Positions 18,120 through 26,227 of a stretch of 64,000 bases of DNA are shown in pieces. Numbering within the stretch: the first letter of the stretch is position 1; every line of letters starts with the position of its first letter. The notes below the pieces were generated by a model, which ran no database searches, had not been told where the DNA came from, and saw only the letters and a program-made list of their open reading frames with translations. This DNA comes from Polynucleobacter yangtzensis. GTDB lineage: Bacteria > Pseudomonadota > Gammaproteobacteria > Burkholderiales > Burkholderiaceae. The DNA is taken from positions 62,001 through 126,000 of the forward strand of contig NZ_LOJI01000022.1 of NCBI RefSeq assembly GCF_001595965.1. Direction: 5' to 3'. The position numbers were made by a program, and so were the translations under genes.

Positions 18120-19376
18120 GTGAAACCAATCCGAAAGTCCCAAAAGCTCGATAACGTCTGTTATGACATACGTGGGCCGGTGCTCGAGCTTGCTCAGCGC
18201 ATGGAGGAAGAGGGTCACAAAATCATCAAATTAAACATCGGAAACGTAGGGGTTTTCGGTTTTGATCCTCCTGAAGAGATTCAGTTGGACATGATTCGCA
18301 ACTTAAGCAACGCCTCAGCATATTCGGATTCCAAAGGAATCTTTTCGGCTCGTAAGGCGATCATGCAGTACTGCCAAGAAAAAGGTATTCAAGGTGTGGC
18401 CTTGGATGACGTTTACACAGGTAATGGAGTTTCTGAGCTCATCGTGCTGTCGATGAATGCCCTCTTAAATGATGGTGATGAAGTCTTGGTGCCAACACCT
18501 GACTATCCACTGTGGACGGCTGCAGTGAGTTTGTCGAGTGGTACACCTGTGCACTATCTTTGTGATGAATCCAAAGATTGGGCTCCGGACTTAAACGATC
18601 TGCGTAAAAAGATTACGCCACGCACTAAAGCGATTGTGGTGATCAATCCAAACAATCCTACTGGCGCAATTTATTCCAAAGAAGTTTTGCTCGAGTTAAC
18701 AAATATTGCTCGCGAACACGGTTTGATTTTGTTTGCCGATGAGATTTACGACAAGATGTTGTATGACGGCGAGAAGCATATTTCTCTTGCGTCTTTGTCA
18801 ACTGATGTAGTCACTATCACCTTTAACGGTCTATCAAAGAATTACCGCTCGTGCGGCTACCGTGCAGGCTGGATGATTGTCTCGGGTGATAAAGAGATGG
18901 TGCGCGATTACATTGAAGGCTTAAACATGCTGGCCTCAATGCGCCTTTGCGCAAACGTGCCAGGCCAGTATGCGATACAAACCGCATTAGGTGGCTACCA
19001 AAGCATTAATGACTTAGTTGGCGACGGTGGCCGCCTTGCGAAGCAACGTGATCTCGCCTGGAAACTGATTACCGATATTCCAGGTGTCACTTGCGTGAAG
19101 CCTAAGTCAGCTTTGTATTTATTTCCAAGGTTAGACCCAGAGGTTTACCCAATTGAAGATGATCAACAATTTGTTGCCGATCTTTTAAAAGAAGAAAAAG
19201 TATTGTTAGTGCAGGGCTCCGGTTTCAACTGGGGTAAACCTGATCACTTCCGCGTAGTGTTCTTGCCTCACGAAGATGTGCTGAAGGAGGCTATTGGCCG
19301 CCTTGCACGCTTCCTGGAGCGTTATCGTAATAAGCACAGCCGTAAGGCTTCTTCAACTGCAGCAAAGGCATCATGA
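18120..19376 (+). CDS. alaA: Alanine/glutamate-pyruvate aminotransferase (AlaA-like)
   Basis: 418 residues, fold-type I PLP aminotransferase. N-terminus SQKLDNVCYDIRGPVLELA and IIKLNIGNVGVFGFD match AlaA rather than AlaC. The PLP site includes VINPNNPTGA, ADEIYDKMLYD and the Lys in FNGLSKNYRSCGYRAG. It makes alanine from pyruvate and glutamate. The start is GTG 18120. It overlaps hom by 4 nt (ATGA), so the amino-acid genes form an operon. Confidence 0.87.
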   Translation: MKPIRKSQKLDNVCYDIRGPVLELAQRMEEEGHKIIKLNIGNVGVFGFDPPEEIQLDMIRNLSNASAYSDSKGIFSARKAIMQYCQEKGIQGVALDDVYTGNGVSELIVLSMNALLNDGDEVLVPTPDYPLWTAAVSLSSGTPVHYLCDESKDWAPDLNDLRKKITPRTKAIVVINPNNPTGAIYSKEVLLELTNIAREHGLILFADEIYDKMLYDGEKHISLASLSTDVVTITFNGLSKNYRSCGYRAGWMIVSGDKEMVRDYIEGLNMLASMRLCANVPGQYAIQTALGGYQSINDLVGDGGRLAKQRDLAWKLITDIPGVTCVKPKSALYLFPRLDPEVYPIEDDQQFVADLLKEEKVLLVQGSGFNWGKPDHFRVVFLPHEDVLKEAIGRLARFLERYRNKHSRKASSTAAKAS

Positions 19377-20683
19377 AACCGATTCAAGTAGGTCTTTTAG
19401 GTATTGGCACTGTTGGTGGTGGCGTATTCACTGTTCTCGAACGTAACCAAGATGAGATTACCCGTCGCGCTGGGCGTGGCATTCGTATTAATACGGTTGC
19501 TGATTTAAATGTAGAGCGTGCCAAAGAATTGGTTAAGGATCGTGCTCAAGTGGTGAGTGATGCACGCGCTGTGATTAATAACCCAGAGATTGATATTGTT
19601 GTTGAGCTGATTGGTGGTTATGGAATTGCTAAGGACTTGGTTCTGGAGGCGATTGCTGCTGGTAAGCACGTAGTGACAGCCAATAAGGCTTTGATTGCTG
19701 TTCACGGTAATGAGATTTTTAAAGCTGCGCATGACAAAGGCGTGATGGTTGCTTTTGAGGCGGCAGTGGCAGGCGGCATTCCAATTATTAAAGCTTTGCG
19801 TGAAGGTTTAACTGCCAATCGTATTGAGTGGATCGCCGGCATCATTAATGGCACAACCAATTTCATCTTGTCAGAGATGCGTGATAAAGGTTTGGATTTC
19901 CAGACAGTACTCAAAGAAGCGCAACGCTTGGGTTACGCGGAGGCGGATCCAACATTCGATATTGAAGGTGTAGACGCAGCGCATAAAGCGACCATCATGA
20001 GTGCGATTGCATTTGGTATTCCAATGCAGTTTGAAAAAGCACACATTGAAGGCATCACTAAGTTAGACGCAATTGATATTAAATACGCCGAGCAATTAGG
20101 CTATCGGATTAAGTTGTTAGGTATTGCCAAGAAAACACCAACTGGTGTTGAGTTGCGCGTACACCCAACACTCATTCCATCGAAGCGTTTGATTGCAAAC
20201 GTTGAAGGCGCTATGAATGCCGTGCAAGTATTTGGCGATGCTGTTGGCACTACCTTGTATTACGGCAAGGGCGCAGGCTCTGAGCCAACTGCTTCCGCTG
20301 TGATCGCAGACTTGGTAGACATTACCCGCTTATTAAATGCCGATCCTGAGCATCGCGTTCCATATTTGGCCTTCCAGGCGGATGCCGTTCATGACACACC
20401 AGTGCTGCCAATTGGTGAGATCACCACTAGCTACTACTTGCGCTTGCGTGTAGCTGATCAAGCTGGCGTATTGGCAGATATCACCAAAATTTTGGCTTCA
20501 CATGGCGTTTCAATCGATGCGCTCTTGCAGAAAGAGGCTGATGAAGGTGAGAGTCAAACTGATTTGGTTGCCTTGACTCACGAAACCAAAGAAAAGAACA
20601 TGCTTGCCGCGATTAAAGAGATTCAAGCTCTTAAAACTGTTGCCGGTGAAGTCGTGAAGATCCGTTTAGAAAATCTCTCTTAA
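19373..20683 (+). CDS. hom: Homoserine dehydrogenase
   Basis: 436 residues: NAD(P)-binding domain (GLLGIGTVGGGVFTVL), catalytic domain with GGIPIIKALREGL and GIINGTTNFILSEM and the Lys/Asp region AEADPTFDIEGVDAAHK, and a C-terminal ACT domain (YYLRLRVADQAGVLADIT) for threonine feedback. It reduces aspartate semialdehyde to homoserine. It overlaps alaA by 4 nt and precedes thrC by 19 nt. Confidence 0.97.
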   Translation: MKPIQVGLLGIGTVGGGVFTVLERNQDEITRRAGRGIRINTVADLNVERAKELVKDRAQVVSDARAVINNPEIDIVVELIGGYGIAKDLVLEAIAAGKHVVTANKALIAVHGNEIFKAAHDKGVMVAFEAAVAGGIPIIKALREGLTANRIEWIAGIINGTTNFILSEMRDKGLDFQTVLKEAQRLGYAEADPTFDIEGVDAAHKATIMSAIAFGIPMQFEKAHIEGITKLDAIDIKYAEQLGYRIKLLGIAKKTPTGVELRVHPTLIPSKRLIANVEGAMNAVQVFGDAVGTTLYYGKGAGSEPTASAVIADLVDITRLLNADPEHRVPYLAFQADAVHDTPVLPIGEITTSYYLRLRVADQAGVLADITKILASHGVSIDALLQKEADEGESQTDLVALTHETKEKNMLAAIKEIQALKTVAGEVVKIRLENLS

Positions 20684-20702
20684 GTAAAACTCAGCAAAAT
20701 AC

Positions 20703-22145
20703 ATGCGTTACCAGTCCACTCGCGGCAATAGTCCGCAACAATCCTTCTTAGAAATTTTGTTAGGCGGATTGGCGCCTGATGGCGGCCTGTATTTGCCCGT
20801 TCAATATCCAAAGGTCACTGCAGCACAGTTGGATTCTTGGCGCGGTTTGTCTTATGCTGATTTGGCTTACGAAGTTTTAAGTCTGTATGCCGACGATATT
20901 CCTGAGGCTGATTTGCGCGCACTCTTGCGTAAAACATATACCGAGCAGGTTTACTGTAATGGACGTCCACAGGACAACGCAAAAGACATTACCCCGATAC
21001 ATTGGTTGGGTGAAGAGCACGGAACTCGTATTGGTCTATTAAGCCTCTCAAATGGACCTACTTTGGCCTTCAAAGACATGGCTATGCAGTTGCTCGGTAA
21101 TCTTTTTGAATACGCTCTTAAGAAAAAAGGTCAGCATCTCAATATTTTGGGCGCAACTTCTGGCGACACTGGTAGTGCTGCTGAGTATGCAATGCGTGGC
21201 AAAGAGGGCGTCAAGGTATTTATGCTTTCACCTCGCGGCAAGATGAGCGCCTTTCAATCTGCGCAAATGTATTCCCTGCAAGACCCAAATATTTTTAACT
21301 TAGCAGTAGCTGGCGTCTTTGATGACTGCCAAGATATTGTGAAGGCAGTGAGTAACGATCACGCTTTCAAAGCAAAGAATCATATTGGTACAGTGAACTC
21401 CATTAACTGGGGGCGTGTAGTGGCTCAGGTGGTCTACTACTTTCAAGGGTATCTGCTGGCAACAAAGTCTAGCGTTGAAAAAGTGTCGTTCACCGTGCCA
21501 TCTGGCAACTTTGGTAATGTTTGTGCCGGTCATATTGCGCGTATGATGGGATTGCCGATTGAGCATCTGATTGTGGCGACCAATGAGAATGATGTCCTTG
21601 ACGAGTTCTTTCGTACCGGTATCTACCGTGCACGAAAGTCCGCTGAGACACTGCATACATCCAGCCCATCCATGGATATCTCTAAAGCCAGTAACTTTGA
21701 GCGTTTTGTATTTGATTTCATGGGTCAAGACGGCAAAGCTACAGCAGGCATGTTTAAGCAAGTGGATGAAACTGGTGGCTTTGATATCTCTAAAGATGAT
21801 GTTTTCAAAGATCTGGGCAAGTATGGTTTTCAATCGGGTCGTAGCACTCATGAGAATCGCTTAGAGACTATTCGCGACATTGATCAGCGCTATGGCGTCA
21901 TGATCGATACGCATACTGCTGATGGTGTGAAAGTGGCTCGCGAACACCTGCAGGCTGGTATTCCAATGATCGTGCTGGAGACAGCGCTACCGATTAAGTT
22001 TGAGGAAACCATTGAGATTGCTTTGGGTCGACCTGCTGAATGCCCACCTGCATTTAAGGATATTAAATCTAAGCCACAGCGCGTAGAAAATATCGATGCC
22101 GATGTAAATCAAGTTAAAGCTTTCATTACAACGCATCTTGGTTAA
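20703..22145 (+). CDS. thrC: Threonine synthase
   Basis: 480 residues, PLP fold-type II. The PLP Lys is in NGPTLAFKDMAMQ and the phosphate cup in GATSGDTGSAAEYAM; the N-terminal domain (MRYQSTRGN) is typical of the longer gamma/beta-proteobacterial form. It converts O-phosphohomoserine to threonine, the step after hom and thrB (thrB is not in this window). Confidence 0.97.
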   Translation: MRYQSTRGNSPQQSFLEILLGGLAPDGGLYLPVQYPKVTAAQLDSWRGLSYADLAYEVLSLYADDIPEADLRALLRKTYTEQVYCNGRPQDNAKDITPIHWLGEEHGTRIGLLSLSNGPTLAFKDMAMQLLGNLFEYALKKKGQHLNILGATSGDTGSAAEYAMRGKEGVKVFMLSPRGKMSAFQSAQMYSLQDPNIFNLAVAGVFDDCQDIVKAVSNDHAFKAKNHIGTVNSINWGRVVAQVVYYFQGYLLATKSSVEKVSFTVPSGNFGNVCAGHIARMMGLPIEHLIVATNENDVLDEFFRTGIYRARKSAETLHTSSPSMDISKASNFERFVFDFMGQDGKATAGMFKQVDETGGFDISKDDVFKDLGKYGFQSGRSTHENRLETIRDIDQRYGVMIDTHTADGVKVAREHLQAGIPMIVLETALPIKFEETIEIALGRPAECPPAFKDIKSKPQRVENIDADVNQVKAFITTHLG

Positions 22146-22185
22146 TCGACTTAACCCAAAACTTTAAGCAACAAGCAATCATCCT

Positions 22186-23424
22186 ATGACAAAGCCACCA
22201 ATGTTGACTGCGCAGCAGGCCTTAGACCATTTGCTGTCAAATGCAGTGACGGTCAATGAGAGCGAAAAAGTAAATACACAAGCAGCATTGGGAAGAGTGC
22301 TGGCTGAAGATGTAAAGAGTTTGGTGGATGTACCGCCATTGGATAACACCTCAATGGATGGTTATGCGGTTCGCTGTGCTGATACAGTAACACCCGGACA
22401 AGCATTGAGAATTGCTCAACGTATTCCAGCTGGCTCTATCGGAACGCAATTAGAGCCTGGCACTGCTGCCCGAATTTTCACGGGCGCTCCTGTTCCCCCT
22501 GGTGCCGATGCCGTTGTAATGCAAGAAGATTGCACGGTTGGGGCTCAGCCCGATCAAGTCACTATTAATGTTGCTCCTACTTCGGGTCAATGGATTCGTC
22601 GTAGTGGCGAAGATTTAACAACCGGAAAGACTTGCTTGACTGCTGGCACATTTTTGCGCCCTCAAGAGTTAGGTGTTGCCGCTTCTGCCGGCTTAACGCA
22701 TCTCAAAGTAAAACGTCGCGTGAAAGTTGCGGCATTCTTTACGGGTGATGAGTTAGCGCTTCCGGGTGAACCATTAAAACCTGGCGGTATCTATAACTCC
22801 AATCGCGATACCTTATTGGCTTGCCTGAAGTCTTTGGGTTGTGATGCTACGGATTTAGGTATTGTTCCTGATCGCTTGGGTGCAACACGCGAAGCATTAC
22901 GAAAAGCCAGCAAAGATCATGACTTAATAATTACCTCTGGCGGTGTATCAGTTGGCGAAGAAGATCATATTAAGCCTGCAGTCACTGCTGAGGGAAGATT
23001 AGATCTTTGGCAAATTGCCATCAAACCGGGTAAGCCACTAGCGTTTGGTGCGGTACGAAAATCAAGCGAGCCTAAAGACGGTGAAGCTTGGTTTATTGGA
23101 TTACCTGGGAACCCAGTTTCTAGCTTTGTTACCTTCTTGTTATTTGTTCGCCCATTTATTTTGAAACTCCAGGGACGCGAAGCCAAGCATCTTCAATCAT
23201 ATTTAATGCGTGCTGACTTTGATTGGCTAAAAGCCGATCGTCGCAATGAGTTCTTGCGCGTTAAGATTAATGATCAAGGAGGCCTTGATCTGTACCCAAA
23301 TCAAAGTTCAGGCGTACTCACTAGCGCCTCTTGGGGTGATGGCCTAGTTGATTGCCCGCCAAATCAGCCAATCAAGTCTGGTGAGTTGGTGAAATACATC
23401 CCATTTGATGCACTCCTCAAATAA
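22186..23424 (+). CDS. moeA: Molybdopterin molybdotransferase
   Basis: 412 residues. MoeA domains in order: DVPPLDNTSMDGYAVR near residue 50, RIFTGAPVPPGADAVVMQEDC, the MPT-binding ITSGGVSVGEEDHIKP, GLPGNPVSSFVTF, and a C-terminal domain IV. It inserts molybdate into adenylated molybdopterin. It begins the moeA-moaD-moaE group, 40 nt after thrC. Confidence 0.96.
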   Translation: MTKPPMLTAQQALDHLLSNAVTVNESEKVNTQAALGRVLAEDVKSLVDVPPLDNTSMDGYAVRCADTVTPGQALRIAQRIPAGSIGTQLEPGTAARIFTGAPVPPGADAVVMQEDCTVGAQPDQVTINVAPTSGQWIRRSGEDLTTGKTCLTAGTFLRPQELGVAASAGLTHLKVKRRVKVAAFFTGDELALPGEPLKPGGIYNSNRDTLLACLKSLGCDATDLGIVPDRLGATREALRKASKDHDLIITSGGVSVGEEDHIKPAVTAEGRLDLWQIAIKPGKPLAFGAVRKSSEPKDGEAWFIGLPGNPVSSFVTFLLFVRPFILKLQGREAKHLQSYLMRADFDWLKADRRNEFLRVKINDQGGLDLYPNQSSGVLTSASWGDGLVDCPPNQPIKSGELVKYIPFDALLK

Positions 23425-23442
23425 TCGGTTTACGATTAGCTC

Positions 23443-23700
23443 ATGAAACTCGAATTACGATTCTTCGCCTCATTGCGTGAGGCTCTTGGTGTCTCGCAAG
23501 AGAGTGTTTCTGTTCCGGCAACAGTTAAAACGATTGCTGAACTCAGGACACATCTTATCGAGCGCGGCAACCCCTGGTCTGAAGTGTTAGCAGAAGGCAA
23601 AGTATTGCGCTGCGCCCTTAATCAACACATGGTTGATGCCAATACCGCTCTTCAAGACGGGGCTGAAGTAGCTTTCTTTCCTCCGGTAACCGGTGGCTAG
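23443..23700 (+). CDS. moaD: Molybdopterin synthase sulfur carrier subunit
   Basis: 85 residues, ubiquitin-like fold, ending in the PPVTGG tail that becomes the thiocarboxylate. It donates sulfur to precursor Z in the MoaD2-MoaE2 complex. Its stop overlaps the possible GTG start of moaE. TACGAT lies 6 nt before the ATG, and no strong Shine-Dalgarno is seen. Confidence 0.95.
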   Translation: MKLELRFFASLREALGVSQESVSVPATVKTIAELRTHLIERGNPWSEVLAEGKVLRCALNQHMVDANTALQDGAEVAFFPPVTGG

Positions 23701-23701
23701 T

Positions 23702-24166
23702 ATGTCCAATTCATCTATTCGTGTTCAAGAAAGTGATTTTGATCTTAGCGCTGAAATAGCGGCACTACGCAAGGGTGATCCACGGGTTGGCGCGGTAGTT
23801 TCTTTCTTGGGCACTGTCCGGGATATGAATGACGGTAGCCAAGTAAAGGGTATGACGCTTGAGCATTACCCCGGCATGACCGAAAAGGCATTACAAGAAA
23901 TTCTGGATCAAGCCAAGGCACGTTGGGACATCTATCAAACTCTAGTGATTCATCGAGTGGGACCACTCTTACCTGAGGATCAAATTGTTCTTGTTGCAGT
24001 TACCAGCGCTCACAGGGGAGAGGCTTTTGCTGCCTGCGAGTTCATCATGGACTACCTTAAAACGGCAGCTCCATTTTGGAAGAAAGAAGATACGCCTGAA
24101 GGTGCTCGTTGGGTGGACTCCCGCGTGACTGACGAGGCTGCAATGGCCCGCTGGAATAAAATCTAA
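23702..24166 (+). CDS. moaE: Molybdopterin synthase catalytic subunit
   Basis: About 154 residues from ATG 23702; GTG 23693, overlapping moaD, is an alternative. Conserved MoaE features: GAVVSFLGTVRD, LEHYPGM, IHRVGPLLPEDQIVLVAV, the HRGEAFAACEFIMDYLKT segment and catalytic Lys in PFWKKE. It forms the dithiolene of molybdopterin with MoaD. Confidence 0.95.
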   Translation: MSNSSIRVQESDFDLSAEIAALRKGDPRVGAVVSFLGTVRDMNDGSQVKGMTLEHYPGMTEKALQEILDQAKARWDIYQTLVIHRVGPLLPEDQIVLVAVTSAHRGEAFAACEFIMDYLKTAAPFWKKEDTPEGARWVDSRVTDEAAMARWNKI

Positions 24167-24191
24167 GCAGTATTTCGCAAGAGAGATTCAA

Positions 24192-25850
24192 ATGAAAAAA
24201 TTAGTTGCCTTGCTATTGACTGCTATTGCTATTGGTGTATGTGCTGCAGAGAGGCCTGTTGTTAAGATTGAAACAGGCAGCTTGCAAGGTGTGATTGAGT
24301 ACAACATGCAGGCGTTTAAAAATATTCCCTACGCCGCCCCTCCTGTGGGTGACTTGCGCTGGCGCCCTCCGCAACCAGCGCTTGCTTGGAATGGAACACG
24401 TGATGCTAGTAAGTTTGGCGGAGCTTGTCCGCAGCAATATATTAAAAATCTTAACGATGGTCTTGGACTGCCGGGTAGCGAGGATTGTTTAAAGCTCAAC
24501 GTCTTTACACCCTCTAAACCTAATAAGAATTTGCCAGTCATGGTTTGGTTCCATGGTGGCGGTTTAATCGTAGATGGCGCTAAAGATCCACAGTTCACCC
24601 CAATCAATTTGGTGAAGAATGGTGTCATCGTTGTTACGGTTGACTATCGTCTTGGATCATTGGGCTTCTTTGCTTCAAAAGAGTTGATTGAGGAAGCAAA
24701 AGCCAAGGGAGAGCCAGTAGGTAATTACGGCACCATGGATCAAATTGCCTCTTTAAAGTGGGTTAAAAAGAATATTGAGGCATTTGGGGGAGATCCCAAT
24801 AACGTAACAATCTTTGGTCAATCAGCTGGTGGCAGAAGTGTGACTTGGTTAATGGTTTCTGATGCAGCCAAGGGGTTGTTTCACAAGGCGATTGCCCAAA
24901 GTGCACAACAAAGCCCTTTAAGGGGAATGACTGAAAAGCGTTTTGGCTTAACACCAGAGGTGGATATAGGCGCTAAATTTATGGCTGCTCTTGGCGCAAA
25001 ATCATTAGCTGAATTAAGAAAATTACCAGTTCAAAAACTAGTACTTGATGGCAATTCTTACTATGCTGGTGAGTTTGGCGGTCCTTTTGTGGATGGTCAG
25101 ATTTTGAAGGGCGACCCCATTCCTTTATTTGCCGCTGGTAAGCAGGCGAAAGTGCCTTTCATGATCGGCACAAACTCATTTGATAGTGACTTCATGTTGC
25201 CTGGCGAGCCTGCCTTGGATGTCTTTTTGAAGAATGTGCACGAAGACCCAAAAATAATTGAGCAGCTTTATGCCAATGTAAAAGATAAATGTATTTTGAA
25301 TTCTTTTGTAATTCAGGATCTGATGTATCGTGCCAGTACCAAATTATTGGCGAATAGCATGAATGGTATTGCTCCCGGCTACGCCTATTACTTTGATTAC
25401 TTAACTCAAAATATTCGAGCCGCTTTACCAGGTGCGCCTCATACATACGAGATACCTTATGTCTTTGGTAGTTTGGGATTGGTAACCCAAGCTCCTAAGC
25501 AGGCCTTAACTGGCGTGAATCAATGCGATCGAATTGAAAAAGATATTGCTGGGTTCAAGAAAACGCATGTCTGGCCAAAAGACTGGTTTCCGATTGTGGA
25601 TAAAAATAACCCTCAGGATCAAGCAATGTCAGAGAGGTTATCTGCTAGTTGGGCAGCATTTGCCAAAACCGGTAATCCAAATGTGAGTGGTCAGGCAAAC
25701 TGGCCCATGTACAACCTGAATGCAGACGTTATGAGAAATTTTTCACCTGGCTCAGAAACGATTACAGGATTATTTAAAGATCGGGTGGCTTATCAAGCTC
25801 TGCATTTAAGAGAAATCTATGCGATCGAGCGTGTAAAAGACGCCTTCTAA
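24192..25850 (+). CDS. Secreted type-B carboxylesterase
   Basis: 552 residues with a signal peptide (MKKLVALLLTAIAIGVCAAE). Alpha/beta hydrolase of the carboxylesterase B family: VFTPSKPNKNLPVMVWFHGGG (oxyanion hole, compressed), the nucleophile Ser in FGQSAGGRS, and a late His in GAPHTYEIPYVFG. The substrate is unknown; esters in the periplasm are likely. It sits between moaE and clpB, where related genomes often have clpB directly, so it may be an insertion into the neighbourhood. Ends at the palindromic terminator 25872-25895. Confidence 0.88.
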   Translation: MKKLVALLLTAIAIGVCAAERPVVKIETGSLQGVIEYNMQAFKNIPYAAPPVGDLRWRPPQPALAWNGTRDASKFGGACPQQYIKNLNDGLGLPGSEDCLKLNVFTPSKPNKNLPVMVWFHGGGLIVDGAKDPQFTPINLVKNGVIVVTVDYRLGSLGFFASKELIEEAKAKGEPVGNYGTMDQIASLKWVKKNIEAFGGDPNNVTIFGQSAGGRSVTWLMVSDAAKGLFHKAIAQSAQQSPLRGMTEKRFGLTPEVDIGAKFMAALGAKSLAELRKLPVQKLVLDGNSYYAGEFGGPFVDGQILKGDPIPLFAAGKQAKVPFMIGTNSFDSDFMLPGEPALDVFLKNVHEDPKIIEQLYANVKDKCILNSFVIQDLMYRASTKLLANSMNGIAPGYAYYFDYLTQNIRAALPGAPHTYEIPYVFGSLGLVTQAPKQALTGVNQCDRIEKDIAGFKKTHVWPKDWFPIVDKNNPQDQAMSERLSASWAAFAKTGNPNVSGQANWPMYNLNADVMRNFSPGSETITGLFKDRVAYQALHLREIYAIERVKDAF

Positions 25851-25871
25851 AATTCAAGTAAATAGCAAATC

Positions 25872-25895
25872 AACCACCCTTAAGGGTGGTTTTTG
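25872..25895. terminator. Bidirectional terminator holding the stop codon of the opposing gene
   Basis: AACCACCCTTAAGGGTGGTT (25872-25891) is a perfect 20-bp palindrome followed by TTTT on the plus strand and flanked by A-rich sequence on the left. The TTAA at its centre supplies the TAA stop of the minus-strand GIY-YIG gene. It serves the esterase on the plus strand and probably that gene as well. Confidence 0.85.
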
Positions 25896-26134
25896 TTTTT
25901 AAAGAATGCCAGCTTTTCAGAGCGGGGAAGTTGCTTTAATTTGATCTCTGCCTTTGAGGCCTCAGATCGATCGGGGTGCTCTTGTGTAGCTAAAAGAACA
26001 ACTGGTCTGCGAGCTCTTGTATAGCGAGCGCCTTGCCCTGAGTTGTGAGCTTCTAGGCGATGCTCTAGACGGTTTGTAATGCCGGCATAGTACGTGCCGT
26101 CAGAGCATTCTAGAAGGTAAACAAGCCAGGTCAA
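25880..26134 (-). CDS. GIY-YIG domain protein (UPF0213/YhbQ-like)
   Basis: 84 residues. GIY-YIG nuclease superfamily: WLVYLLECSDGTYYAGITN at the N-terminus (the Tyr pair and Gly), Arg/His in RLEAHNSG, and ARRPVVLL with the conserved Glu region EASKAEIKLKQLPRSEKL. Proteins of this group are small single-domain putative nucleases of unclear role. The stop codon lies in the loop of the shared terminator. Confidence 0.9.
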   Translation of the reverse strand: MTWLVYLLECSDGTYYAGITNRLEHRLEAHNSGQGARYTRARRPVVLLATQEHPDRSEASKAEIKLKQLPRSEKLAFFKNKNHP

Positions 26135-26171
26135 AATGGGTCAAATTAGGATTAAAAAGGGCTCAAAAACC

Positions 26172-26199
26172 CTTGAAATTGGCGATATTGCCCTTATAT
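26172..26199 (+). promoter_or_regulatory. Sigma-32 (heat-shock) promoter of clpB
   Basis: CTTGAAA (26172-26178) and CCTTATAT (26192-26199) are separated by 13 nt, close to the RpoH consensus CTTGAAA-N13-15-CCCCATNT (7/7 and 6/8). It lies 28 nt before the clpB ATG. No CIRCE element was seen. Confidence 0.75.
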
Positions 26200-26227
26200 T
26201 CTATAGATAGATATATGGAGTGCATAA

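Noticed and set aside
21300..21851. 183-codon minus-strand frame inside thrC
   Set aside because: It is antisense to a well-conserved gene, has no recognisable motif and no ribosome binding site.
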